Below, one piece after another: positions 9,477-16,853 of a DNA stretch of 64,000 nucleotides. The notes under the pieces were generated by a model, which saw nothing but the letters and a program-made list of their open reading frames with translations, did no database searches and was not told the origin of the DNA. Origin of the DNA: Alkalibacillus aidingensis (lineage in GTDB: Bacteria > Bacillota > Bacilli > Bacillales > Alkalibacillaceae); assembly GCF_014595945.1 (NCBI RefSeq), contig NZ_JABXWU010000001.1, forward strand, positions 868,001 to 932,000, written 5' to 3'. Within the stretch, counting starts at the first letter, position 1, and the number at the start of each line of letters is the position of its first letter. Made by a program: the position numbers and the translations under genes.

Positions 9477-10562
9477 TTAATCAAAAGTAATTTTATCGAC
9501 TGTCTCACGATCTAACTTCTTAATTACTTCAACAATAAGCTTCACTGCGTTCTCATAATCATCGCGATGTAACATTGCAGCATGAGAGTGAATGTAACGT
9601 GTTGGTACAGTAATGGATAATGAAGGTACACCATTTGCTGTTAGATGGATTGAACCTGAGTCAGTACCACCACCAGCCATAGAATCATACTGGAATGGGA
9701 TGTCATTTTCTTCAGCCGTTTCTACGACAAAGTCGCGTACACCTTTGTGTGAAACCATTGAGGCGTCATATAGGATAATTTGTGGACCATCTCCCATTTT
9801 AGCTGCTGCATCTTTATCGGAAACACCTGGCATGTCCCCAGCAATACCAACATCGACACCGAAGCCAATATCTGGCTGGACTGCGTGAGCTGAAGTTCTC
9901 GCACCGCGTAGGCCGATCTCTTCTTGTACCGTACCGACACCATACACTTCATTCGGGTGGTTTTCACCTTGAAGTTCCTTTAGTACATCAATAGCGATCG
10001 CACAGCCAATACGGTTGTCCCAGGCTTTAGCTAGTAGTAACTTTTCATTGTTCATAACTGTAAAATCAAAGTAAGGAACGACTGAGTCACCAGGACGGAC
10101 ACCAAATTCCTCAGCTTCTTCTTTACTAGAAGCCCCAATATCAATAAACATGTCTTTAATTTCTACTGGTTTTTTACGAGCTTCTGGTGAAAGAATATGT
10201 GGAGGTTTAGAGCCAATCACACCTGTCACATCACCTTTACGAGTTGCAATCGTAACGCGCTGTGCTAGCATGACTTGATTCCACCAACCACCAACTGTTT
10301 GGAAATATAGGAATCCTTTGTCATCTATGCGTGTAATCATAAAGCCAACTTCATCTAAGTGGCCTGCCACCATAATTTTCGGGCCGTTTTCTTGCCCTAC
10401 CTTTTTAGCAATCAAGCTTCCTAAATGATCTGTTGTAACTTCATCCGCATAAGGGGTTATGTATTGAGTCATAACTTCGCGTGCTTCTTTTTCGTTTCCA
10501 GGAATCCCTTTTGCATCAGTTAGATCTTTTAACATGGTTAACTGTTCATCTAATTTTGCCAT
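9477..10562 (-). CDS. ysdC: M42 family metallopeptidase (YsdC-like aminopeptidase)
   Basis: A 361-aa dinuclear-zinc aminopeptidase of the M42 glutamyl-aminopeptidase / 'endoglucanase' family. Metal-site motifs are visible: [53 protein letters not shown] and the C-terminal HSHAAM. An open extension of 43 codons exists upstream. However, AAGGAGG lies directly before the internal ATG at 10562, and the family begins with [14 protein letters not shown], so the shorter start is used. Syntenic with ysdC downstream of rplT-ysdA. Confidence 0.93.
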   Translation of the reverse strand: MAKLDEQLTMLKDLTDAKGIPGNEKEAREVMTQYITPYADEVTTDHLGSLIAKKVGQENGPKIMVAGHLDEVGFMITRIDDKGFLYFQTVGGWWNQVMLAQRVTIATRKGDVTGVIGSKPPHILSPEARKKPVEIKDMFIDIGASSKEEAEEFGVRPGDSVVPYFDFTVMNNEKLLLAKAWDNRIGCAIAIDVLKELQGENHPNEVYGVGTVQEEIGLRGARTSAHAVQPDIGFGVDVGIAGDMPGVSDKDAAAKMGDGPQIILYDASMVSHKGVRDFVVETAEENDIPFQYDSMAGGGTDSGSIHLTANGVPSLSITVPTRYIHSHAAMLHRDDYENAVKLIVEVIKKLDRETVDKITFD

Positions 10563-10743
10563 GTCTGCTTCCTCCTTTTTTAAAATTTTGTGACACCTTG
10601 TTATTATAACGTCTTTAGTGGGTTTTCTCAATTGATTAAGTGAAGAGACCATCGTACTGAGCTGAAGTTGACATTTCTTAAGGTAACGCAAGTACTGATT
10701 GTCTAGTTGCCGTGATACTTGTTAGACCAGACAGAACTTTCAC

Positions 10744-11232
10744 TTAATACCCTTGACTTTGTCTTTGATGATTCTCTTCATTTTTATCTAAGTAAGCTTG
10801 TACTATTTCATCAGTTTGGAATGAAAGCATGTCACCAACTGTTAAATATTCATTCATCAATCGATTATAATTAGTTACTGTAGGATCCATTTTGAACCTT
10901 GCAATCTGGTCATACACCTGGTGAAACGCTTCTGTCAATGTAGGATATGTACATAAGTCAATTTTCTCTTGATCAAATCGATAATCATAATCGATCCCTA
11001 TTGATAATAAAAAGTGGATTCCATCAACATACTCTTCAAGAATGACTTCTCGTTCGCTTGCTCCTTTTTGACTCCAATACTTAAAACACCTTGTCTCATT
11101 GGCTAACTCACTTATTTCAACCATCAAGGCAAGGTACTTATCACCTTGCACATCCTCACGACTTTTAGAAATGGTTTCAATAATTCGATTATCTAAGATT
11201 TCCTGCAACTCATAAAGTCGATTCCAATCCAA
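10744..11232 (-). CDS. Dimeric (MazG-like, all-alpha) dUTP diphosphatase
   Basis: A 162-aa protein of the dUTPase_2 family, hydrolysing dUTP to dUMP and lowering uracil incorporation into DNA. The family pattern of acidic residues is visible in two helices: LMVEISELANETRCFKYW and then EEYVDGIHFLLSIG (the ExxE ... ExxD metal site). A 20-codon upstream extension is rejected: AAGGGGGG lies 9 nt before the TTG at 11232, which encodes the family-typical N-terminus (DWNRLYELQ). With this start it does not overlap the upstream membrane-protein gene. Confidence 0.85.
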   Translation of the reverse strand: MDWNRLYELQEILDNRIIETISKSREDVQGDKYLALMVEISELANETRCFKYWSQKGASEREVILEEYVDGIHFLLSIGIDYDYRFDQEKIDLCTYPTLTEAFHQVYDQIARFKMDPTVTNYNRLMNEYLTVGDMLSFQTDEIVQAYLDKNEENHQRQSQGY

Positions 11233-11269
11233 GCTAAACCACCCCCCTTTATCCTTCATTACTATTTTG

Positions 11270-11848
11270 TCACCTTTCTGGCTGAGTTGCAAAGAAATCT
11301 TCCCATTTCACAACGATCTCTTTTCTTCTTAATAAATAAAATAACATCAAGATCACGATCAATAACGTAATAATATAAGGCCATTGTAGAGATTGGATCC
11401 ACTGACCAAATGTTGTATATATTATTGCTAAAGGAATATTCGATAAGACGGAAAGTTTCGTATACTCTTTAAAGTTGCGTGTCATTTCAATAATCAGTAA
11501 TGAAATTAAATGAAAATGGATAAATGGAGTTACGCGTAATAATATAACTTGAGGCACACTTAATTGTTGGTGCTGCCCAAACATCTTTTCACGTAAGCGA
11601 CTGAACCGAGCACTTAATGAAGGCATCGACTGCATTAAAAAATAAAACAAAATACTGGACAAAGTAACACCTATTAACGAATAGATTGCTCCGTAAGTGA
11701 TACCAAAGAATAGACCACCTGTAATACAAATAAAAGCTACTGGTATGAATAAGAATGGGCGGATAATATGGAAAAGAATGAAGACGGCTGGTGCCAATAA
11801 AGCTGTATGATGATCAAACTCGTCAACCAAGGAAATAATATCCTCCAT
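11270..11848 (-). CDS. TVP38/TMEM64 (VTT domain) family membrane protein
   Basis: A 192-aa integral membrane protein of the DedA-related SNARE-associated/VTT family. Hydrophobic segments include about residues 15-45, 48-75, 95-125 and 140-172. The family core is seen around ITGGLFFGITYGAIYSLIGVTLSS (about 42-65). Some members act in lipid scrambling or small-molecule transport; no substrate can be assigned. GGGGGG lies about 6 nt before the ATG. It precedes the dUTPase gene by 37 nt and may be co-transcribed. Confidence 0.8.
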   Translation of the reverse strand: MEDIISLVDEFDHHTALLAPAVFILFHIIRPFLFIPVAFICITGGLFFGITYGAIYSLIGVTLSSILFYFLMQSMPSLSARFSRLREKMFGQHQQLSVPQVILLRVTPFIHFHLISLLIIEMTRNFKEYTKLSVLSNIPLAIIYTTFGQWIQSLQWPYIITLLIVILMLFYLLRRKEIVVKWEDFFATQPER

Positions 11849-11904
11849 AAACTTCCCCCCATTTAATCAATTATTCACTTAATGATATGACAATAGACGA
11901 GCCT

Positions 11905-12168
11905 TTATGACACAAGAAGGATTAATAGGACAAGCCAAATAATAGATAATGATGGAAGCCCCAGCTTGAACGATAGATGTTTAGTTTTGTGGCGAAAAAC
12001 TAGCATACCAATCCACATGCCAATTGCCCCACCAAACCAAGCAATTTTCCATAACGTTTTTTCTGGTATTCTTTTCTTTTTAGCTCGGGCAAACTGTTTA
12101 TCAATCCCCATAATAACCATTCCTACCAAACTTATTAAAAGAATTAAGACTATTAAGGTTTCAATCAA
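11905..12168 (-). CDS. ysdA: DUF1294 family membrane protein (YsdA-like)
   Basis: An 87-aa two-to-three-helix membrane protein. The DUF1294 signature DKxxA...RIPEKTLWKIAWFGGAIGMWIGM...RHKTKHLSFK is clear. Function is unknown. A GTG three codons upstream is open, but AGGTG lies just before the TTG at 12168, so TTG is preferred. In B. subtilis ysdA directly follows rplT; here about 5 kb separates them, which defines the accessory island. Confidence 0.85.
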   Translation of the reverse strand: MIETLIVLILLISLVGMVIMGIDKQFARAKKKRIPEKTLWKIAWFGGAIGMWIGMLVFRHKTKHLSFKLGLPSLSIIWLVLLILLVS

Positions 12169-12202
12169 TGTTAACACCTATTTCTATTATATGATTCATC
12201 AA

Positions 12203-12457
12203 TTATACCAAAGTCCATTTGATTGTTATCACTTTGTTATGATGATAATGTTCTCTGATCAAGTAATATGTAACCGGCGTATCACGATGAAGGTTATAAC
12301 CTTCAGTTACCTTCAACATGAAGCTATCAGCTACATCACGGTTAACCTCTTGCACACGGTCAACCATTTGTAAACCGTTGTCTGGTGTAGATTCATAGAG
12401 CTCCACGGTAAACCATGAATCATCTTGATCATAAATGTGAATGCCATAATCTTGCAC
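12203..12457 (-). CDS. Hypothetical protein, 84 aa
   Basis: Not recognised. A small soluble, mixed-charge protein that starts with GTG, with GGGAGG 7 nt upstream (a good SD). It is rich in D, E, V and Y and ends in a basic/aromatic beta-like stretch (YYLIREHYHHNKVITIKW). No signal peptide or TM segment. It sits 35 nt upstream of the DUF1294 gene on the same strand, and a long hairpin with a T run lies about 55 nt ahead of its start. Confidence 0.6.
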   Translation of the reverse strand: MQDYGIHIYDQDDSWFTVELYESTPDNGLQMVDRVQEVNRDVADSFMLKVTEGYNLHRDTPVTYYLIREHYHHNKVITIKWTLV

Positions 12458-12509
12458 ACCTATACCTCCCTTGCAAAGTTATTATTAACTACCATCTTTT
12501 CTTAAATAC

Positions 12510-12582
12510 AAAAAAAGACAACCTATTTGGCTGTTTGATGACACAACAAGTGTATTCAATCAATCAACCCAAAGGTTGTCTA
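12510..12582 (-). terminator. Long hairpin with T tail (terminator or attenuator)
   Basis: On the minus strand GACAACCT (12580-12573) pairs with AGGTTGTC (12524-12517), followed by seven T. Inner pairings TTGG/CCAA, TTGAT/ATCAA and ACAC/GTGT extend the stem. It lies 55 nt before the 12457 start, so it could end a transcript from upstream or attenuate the 84-aa gene. Confidence 0.55.
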
Positions 12583-12951
12583 ATATTAAATAACGGCATA
12601 CTTCTTTAGGGGAAGAAGTAGCGTCAAAAAAATTAAAAAGAAAAGAATAATAGTATAGTTATATTTTAGCAAACATCGAACTAAATAAAAAGGCTAATTT
12701 AGTTTAAACTGAAACATTGTATTTTTTAGGTTGTATCAAAAGCAAAATAAATAGAGTAATACCAAAATTAATATTATGCAAGTATTCTTTTAAAGTTGAT
12801 ACTTTTTCTCTCCCGATAAAGCTTAATGTTAATATACCAGTTTTTATATAATTGAGAATTATCTGTATAAGGTGTGTGTTTGTGTGCAAAAAAGTTACAC
12901 TAATCGTCAAATTACTCCTTTTTTTCAATTGAAACATAAACATAGTTATAT
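12583..12951. other. AT-rich intergenic stretch, no supported gene
   Basis: Contains a small hairpin ACTTCTT-taggg-GAAGAAGT near 12600-12620. A 91-codon minus-strand frame (12704-12979) starts inside the regulator's terminator and has no SD. I see no supported gene here. Confidence 0.5.
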
Positions 12952-12984
12952 AAAAAAACGATTGTACATAAATGAACAATCGTT
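12952..12984 (-). terminator. Terminator of the HTH-TPR regulator gene
   Basis: Minus strand: AACGATTGT-(loop)-ACAATCGTT followed by TTTTT, about 50 nt after the regulator stop at 13032. Confidence 0.85.
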
Positions 12985-13031
12985 AGATTAGAAAGGTTCC
13001 CTTGTTATTTATTGAATGGGTGAGCTTTGAA

Positions 13032-13856
13032 TTATAGTTTATTTAACTGATTCACTACTTTTGCTAAATAAGATTTTTGATTGGTTAAATCAAAGGTGTT
13101 TTTGGCTTTCTCAAAGCTTTCCTTTGCCTGATCTAGCTTACCTAATTCCTTATAACAATGACCTTGTATAAAATAAGAATGACCTAGTCCTTGAATAAGT
13201 AGATGTCTTTCACATAATTGAATTACTTTGCGGCTATTCTCAAGACTTTTCTCTACTTCATTATTGAGTAAATAAGCTCTGCTAAGGTTATATAGTAAAC
13301 TTGTTTCTACGTTGATATCATAATTTGGTATAGTTTTTAATTTACTTATCGTTGATTCATATGTACTTATAGCAGCAGGATAATCTTTTTTCTCAGAAAG
13401 AACACTTCCGATGTTTGAAAAAATTTGTACTTCACGTTGAGAGATTGTTTTGTGGCTTGTCTTTGATAATTTCAAAGATTGATAGAGTAAATTTAGCGCC
13501 TTGTCTAAATCATTATCTATATACCTAATACAGATGCCTTTATGCCAAATGATCAATTGCTTAAAGTAGTGGAATTTAATCAATGGGCTGTTTTCCTCTG
13601 CTTTTATTAAATTTCTTAGTGATTCATAATCTTTTTCTTCTACTAGGAGTCGTGCCTGTTTCTCCACCTCAAGCATATAATCAAATTTATCATTATATGA
13701 AGAAAACAGAAAATAATTAGGATCTACTCCTAAACGCTCAGTAAGTTGATATAATATGTCGGATGCGATGTTAACATTACCCGCTTCTACTTTACTAATA
13801 TATGCCTGGGTACATATTCCTTCTGATAGCTCTTTTTGTGAAAGCCCATAAAGCAT
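13032..13856 (-). CDS. PlcR-like HTH-TPR transcriptional regulator (RRNPP family), apparently frameshifted at N-terminus
   Basis: A 274-codon frame. Residues 1-55 hold most of an XRE-type HTH (GLSQKELSEGICTQAYISKVE). The remainder is helical tetratricopeptide-like repeats (for example LLYNLSRAYLLNNEVEKSLE and SYFIQGHCYKELGKLDQAKE). This layout and many local matches recall PlcR of the B. cereus group (about 285 aa), a sensor of a re-imported peptide. The ATG at 13856 has no SD and would lose helix 1. A well-placed start (AAGGGAG, then ATG at 13890) encodes MDRQGMGERI in another frame and hits a stop at codon 32; restoring one 8-bp AAAGAATT copy would fuse the two. So it may be a pseudogene, a slipped allele or a truncated protein. 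A putative peptide gene is divergent. Confidence 0.8.
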   Translation of the reverse strand: MLYGLSQKELSEGICTQAYISKVEAGNVNIASDILYQLTERLGVDPNYFLFSSYNDKFDYMLEVEKQARLLVEEKDYESLRNLIKAEENSPLIKFHYFKQLIIWHKGICIRYIDNDLDKALNLLYQSLKLSKTSHKTISQREVQIFSNIGSVLSEKKDYPAAISTYESTISKLKTIPNYDINVETSLLYNLSRAYLLNNEVEKSLENSRKVIQLCERHLLIQGLGHSYFIQGHCYKELGKLDQAKESFEKAKNTFDLTNQKSYLAKVVNQLNKL

Positions 13857-14000
13857 TCGTAATTCTTTCGCCCATCCCTTGGCGATCCATTTTTACACAC
13901 TCCCTTTTCTAATCTAAAATATAACTATTGTTATTGAAAATAAAACTTACTAATCTATTTGAATCTTTAATGCCTATTTTTTTACCAAACAAGAGTAAGT

Positions 14001-14034
14001 GACAGAAACTGTCTTTATGATAATGATATATAAT
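14001..14034 (+). promoter_or_regulatory. Promoter and operator-like palindrome of the small peptide gene
   Basis: TATAAT at 14029-14034 gives a -10 about 28 nt before the ATG at 14063. Where a -35 would be, a perfect palindrome GACAG-AAA-CTGTC (14001-14013) stands instead of TTGACA, consistent with an activator or repressor site. Confidence 0.5.
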
Positions 14035-14062
14035 TAATTCAGAGTATACAAGGAGGGTCAAT

Positions 14063-14221
14063 ATGAAGAAAATCCTATATATATTATTTACTATTTCTCT
14101 TTTAATGCCTGTTGCAGTTAACAATTCACAAGAAGTTGCTTCTCAAACTGTAGTCACTTCAACACATGATTACGTTAGCACAAATGGTGAAATTGAGGAT
14201 GATTTAGGGACATTGGATTAA
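14063..14221 (+). CDS. Putative secreted signalling-peptide precursor (PapR/Phr-like), 52 aa
   Basis: ATG at 14063 follows AAGGAGGG with a 5-nt spacer. The peptide starts with MKKILYILFTISLLMPVAV, a classic signal peptide (two Lys, hydrophobic core about residues 4-19). It continues with a polar region and ends NGEIEDDLGTLD. It has its own -10, a palindrome in the -35 region and a strong terminator 15 nt after the stop, so it is a complete small transcription unit. It is divergent from a PlcR-like regulator. Size and design resemble PapR (48 aa) and Phr precursors, in which a C-terminal fragment is the signal. The mature peptide cannot be read from sequence alone. A small secreted protein of other function remains possible. 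Confidence 0.72.
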   Translation: MKKILYILFTISLLMPVAVNNSQEVASQTVVTSTHDYVSTNGEIEDDLGTLD

Positions 14222-14236
14222 ATAGAAATACGCTTG

Positions 14237-14275
14237 AAAAGCCTTCCTTAGTATGTTTAAGGAAGGCTTTTATTT
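14237..14275 (+). terminator. Terminator of the peptide gene
   Basis: AAAAGCCTTCCTTA-gtatgtt-TAAGGAAGGCTTTT, then ATTTG. A strong, nearly perfect stem. Confidence 0.9.
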
Positions 14276-14310
14276 GTTATTTATATTTCTAAGATGAAAT
14301 TCTTTTAAAT

Positions 14311-14361
14311 AATACAAGAATGTTGAATATTTACAACATTATTGTATACTACTCTTGTATT
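14311..14361. promoter_or_regulatory. Nested inverted repeats, possible regulator site
   Basis: AATGTTG-N8-CAACATT (14319-14340) lies inside a wider pair AATACAAGA (14311-14319) / TCTTGTATT (14353-14361). The inner half-site is the same as the palindrome upstream of the 419-aa gene. There is no T run, so a DNA-binding site is more likely than a terminator. The remaining gap up to 14484 shows nothing else. Confidence 0.45.
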
Positions 14362-14484
14362 GCATAATTTTTAGGTTCAAAACGTTTTTTATATGCCACC
14401 TAGGTCAAGCAGCGCTCATTCAAACTATAATAAAAATCTAAAGGCTGTCGCTAGTCCCAAATAGCCATAATGGCTGACTTCTTA

Positions 14485-15744
14485 TTAAAACTGCCTATCG
14501 TACCTTAAATAAACTACTGCAATTTCTGAACTTAAATTACCATCGTAATTTACAGCTTCAAAATCAACTGTCCATGTTGATCTCACTGCTCTAGGGCCAC
14601 GAGTTCCATCCTCATTTCTAACTTTTACAGCAGTATCATACTTTTGTTCTACATCTCTGATATATGACCCACTATAATCACTCTCAGTAGAAACGTTATA
14701 GTCTCCATCATGCTCAACTTTAATTAGTTCGAACCCTCCACGCTCGATTGAATCGTTAGGGAGATGATCACCAGTATTATAAAGGTTTGTGGACAAAGGG
14801 CCCCACCCTATTGAAAGTGAAACTTCTGGTGCACTACCTGAAAAATCACCGTCAAATTTCTTTTCAAAAAAGAGATCCTTTCCATTTCCTAGGTCTACAG
14901 TTTCCCAATGCTGAGTCGGAGTAGCTCTAATATTAGACCAGCCATTTTCTTGTTCACCTGTTGATGCTCTTGCATAAGCCTCTTCTACTTCTACTATGCT
15001 ACTAACTTGAGTATCAGAGTTTCCAGGATAACTATTCATGTTACCATGAAGTGAAAGTTCAATATAATGCGTAGCTAAACCAAATGCTGTTTCATAGTAC
15101 GCATACTTAGAAATTGTTCTAGTTTCAGCAGCCATCGGACTTATATTATCACCACTCTCAAACCTTGGTTCAACAACTCTGTGTTCCCACAGGTCAGTAT
15201 TTGTTTCCCCCAGGGAGTTTGGGTCGATCAAATCTAGTTGTTTTTTTATTTTACCAGGTATAGGTTGTTCAAACATTAATAGATCATTAGTGTTCTCATT
15301 GAAGAAATATAAACTGATCATTGGTTTTTCCCTGAGTTTATTATTAATCAATGCTTTATTCATTGGAGTTTCATTCCTAATAGCCCCATGTACTAACTTT
15401 AAGTCATCTCCGTTATCTTCCTTAAGTAATTTTTCATCTGAAACGAGCATAAATGCATTATTTGCGTCTTGAACACTATTCATTAATTCTAAATCATAAT
15501 TAATTGCGAATTCAGTGCCATCATAAGTAATAGAACCATCTAAGCTTAACTCTTCGTTCTCTAAACTTAAATCGTCAAATGAAGCCCTTGCCTTAATGTT
15601 TTTAACATCATCAAAAGAAGTCCAATCTCGTTGAGGGATGTCCAAATACGCTTCACCAGAAAAAACAATTTTTTGGTCAGCTTGAACATTAATTGCACCC
15701 AACATAAATAGAATACCCATTAATAAAACAAGAATTTTTTTCAT
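14485..15744 (-). CDS. Secreted protein of unknown function, 419 aa
   Basis: Not recognised. The signal peptide is residues 1-22 (MKKILVLLMGILFMLGAINVQA, with an AxA-like end at VQA). The exported part has no Cys or obvious catalytic motif that I can see. It is rich in D, E, N, S and T with short beta-like segments, and the C-terminal third has many aromatic and acidic residues (LYNTGDHLPND, YSGSYIRDVEQKYD) and ends VVYLRYDRQF. AAAGGAGAG lies before the ATG. The promoter shows TATGAT (15777-15782), with a perfect palindrome just upstream. It lies next to the peptide/regulator pair, so it may be a target; that is inference. Confidence 0.8.
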   Translation of the reverse strand: MKKILVLLMGILFMLGAINVQADQKIVFSGEAYLDIPQRDWTSFDDVKNIKARASFDDLSLENEELSLDGSITYDGTEFAINYDLELMNSVQDANNAFMLVSDEKLLKEDNGDDLKLVHGAIRNETPMNKALINNKLREKPMISLYFFNENTNDLLMFEQPIPGKIKKQLDLIDPNSLGETNTDLWEHRVVEPRFESGDNISPMAAETRTISKYAYYETAFGLATHYIELSLHGNMNSYPGNSDTQVSSIVEVEEAYARASTGEQENGWSNIRATPTQHWETVDLGNGKDLFFEKKFDGDFSGSAPEVSLSIGWGPLSTNLYNTGDHLPNDSIERGGFELIKVEHDGDYNVSTESDYSGSYIRDVEQKYDTAVKVRNEDGTRGPRAVRSTWTVDFEAVNYDGNLSSEIAVVYLRYDRQF

Positions 15745-15776
15745 ATTACTCTCTCCTTTCTATTAGAATCAAACAT

Positions 15777-15807
15777 ATCATAATTAGGTCATATGTTGAT
15801 TCAACAT
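15777..15807 (-). promoter_or_regulatory. Promoter and palindromic operator of the 419-aa secreted gene
   Basis: Minus strand -10 TATGAT (15782-15777). Ten bases upstream is the perfect palindrome ATGTTGA-T-TCAACAT (15793-15807), occupying the -35 region. The TATG...CAT ends recall, but do not match, the PlcR box (TATGNANNNNTNCATA). Confidence 0.55.
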
Positions 15808-15860
15808 CTAGGCGTGTGTAATAATATTACTTCTAATTATCTCGCTTTTTTTTTCGATTT

Positions 15861-15878
15861 ATGTTGAATATATATAAT
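15861..15878 (+). promoter_or_regulatory. Possible promoter of the 193-aa gene
   Basis: TATAAT at 15873-15878 directly follows a half-site ATGTTGAAT (15861-15869) resembling the nearby palindrome. The 5' leader to the ATG at 15970 would be about 85 nt. Very AT-rich, so weak evidence. Confidence 0.3.
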
Positions 15879-15969
15879 TATAGGAATATTATATAGAATA
15901 TTAATAAGATTTTAGATAACATAATATTTGAGTTTGAAATATTGAATTGATAAAAAGGTTGGGAATAAT

Positions 15970-16551
15970 ATGTTTAAATCTAGAAAGCAAAAGGTTGTTC
16001 GAGTTTTTATGGTTGTATTAGTTTTAGTTGTAGGAATGTTATCCTATCAATTTATTAATCAATATAAAGAAGAACAAAGACAGTGGGAACTATTTTTAAA
16101 CTATTTTTATTTTGCGCACGAACATTCTATAAACCGCATTGACTATTTAATCGAAATGCAACCAAAAGACGATGATTTGGATGCGTTTTTACGGGAAACC
16201 GATAGAGAACTACGGAAAGCTAATTCTGTTATTACGTATGGAAGAACCTTGATGAATAATGATCTATATATTAGCAAATTCTTTCTTAATGCGGCTGAAT
16301 TTTTATATGGAGTTAATTTTTACCCTGGCCCCGAAGTTCCACCAATGAATGAAAATGGTATGCTTGATGATGATGACTTAGCGTTGTTAGAAACGATTAG
16401 GGATTACTTATCAGAAGCTCAAGAAGAATTGCACTCGAACCTAAGTGAACAGGAAAATCCTGATTTATCGTTAGACGAAGTGAATGATATTATAAATACT
16501 TACTTAAATTATTCAAAACATGATATTTATGAAGATACTTTTGAAAATTAG
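15970..16551 (+). CDS. Membrane-anchored hypothetical protein, 193 aa
   Basis: Not recognised. A basic N-terminus (KSRKQK) and one TM helix (about residues 10-30) are followed by an acidic, helical extracytoplasmic domain rich in D, E, N and L. It ends with two predicted coiled stretches (YLSEAQEELHSNLSEQ, LSLDEVNDIINTYLNY). GGTTGGGAA precedes the ATG. It is divergent from the secreted 419-aa gene and shares an intergenic region with ATGTTGA-type sites, so the two may be co-regulated. No function assigned. Confidence 0.7.
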   Translation: MFKSRKQKVVRVFMVVLVLVVGMLSYQFINQYKEEQRQWELFLNYFYFAHEHSINRIDYLIEMQPKDDDLDAFLRETDRELRKANSVITYGRTLMNNDLYISKFFLNAAEFLYGVNFYPGPEVPPMNENGMLDDDDLALLETIRDYLSEAQEELHSNLSEQENPDLSLDEVNDIINTYLNYSKHDIYEDTFEN

Positions 16552-16601
16552 ATATCCAGTAAGTGATGATGTTCTTACCGTTCATGTATAATCACGCAAA
16601 A

Positions 16602-16715
16602 TTAGTGGTGGTTGGTATGCGTATATATTCCTTGTTCATCATTCGTCAAGGTAAACATTCCTATTATGGATAAAAGAAATATTATGATTGTGGCAATAAC
16701 TGCTTTTTTCTTCAT
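16602..16715 (-). CDS. Possible small membrane/secreted peptide, 37 aa
   Basis: ATG at 16715 opens MKKKAVIATIIIFLLSIIGMF, a convincing signal-anchor, then a short polar tail ending HTNHH. The SD is weak (GGTGAT directly upstream). It lies 139 nt downstream of the 85-aa gene on the same strand. It may be a real small membrane peptide or chance in AT-rich DNA. Nothing else is seen in the 16552-16853 gap. Confidence 0.4.
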   Translation of the reverse strand: MKKKAVIATIIIFLLSIIGMFTLTNDEQGIYTHTNHH

Positions 16716-16853
16716 TTAATCACCCAACCATCTCTGATTCTCTTAAATAATGTGTGTGTTAAAAAATGAATTGTTCGATAACGTTTCTAAGTTGCAACAT
16801 GCCCATGTTATCATAATAACCGAAAAGACAAGCTTAATGGTTAGAGCCTTGTT

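Noticed and set aside
9477-10691. Longer 404-aa form of the M42 peptidase
   Set aside because: The extra 43 residues are not family-like and a strong SD stands before the internal ATG at 10562.
12704-12979. 91-codon minus-strand ORF in the AT-rich gap after the regulator
   Set aside because: It starts inside the regulator's terminator, has no SD and low-complexity hydrophobic content; treated as chance.
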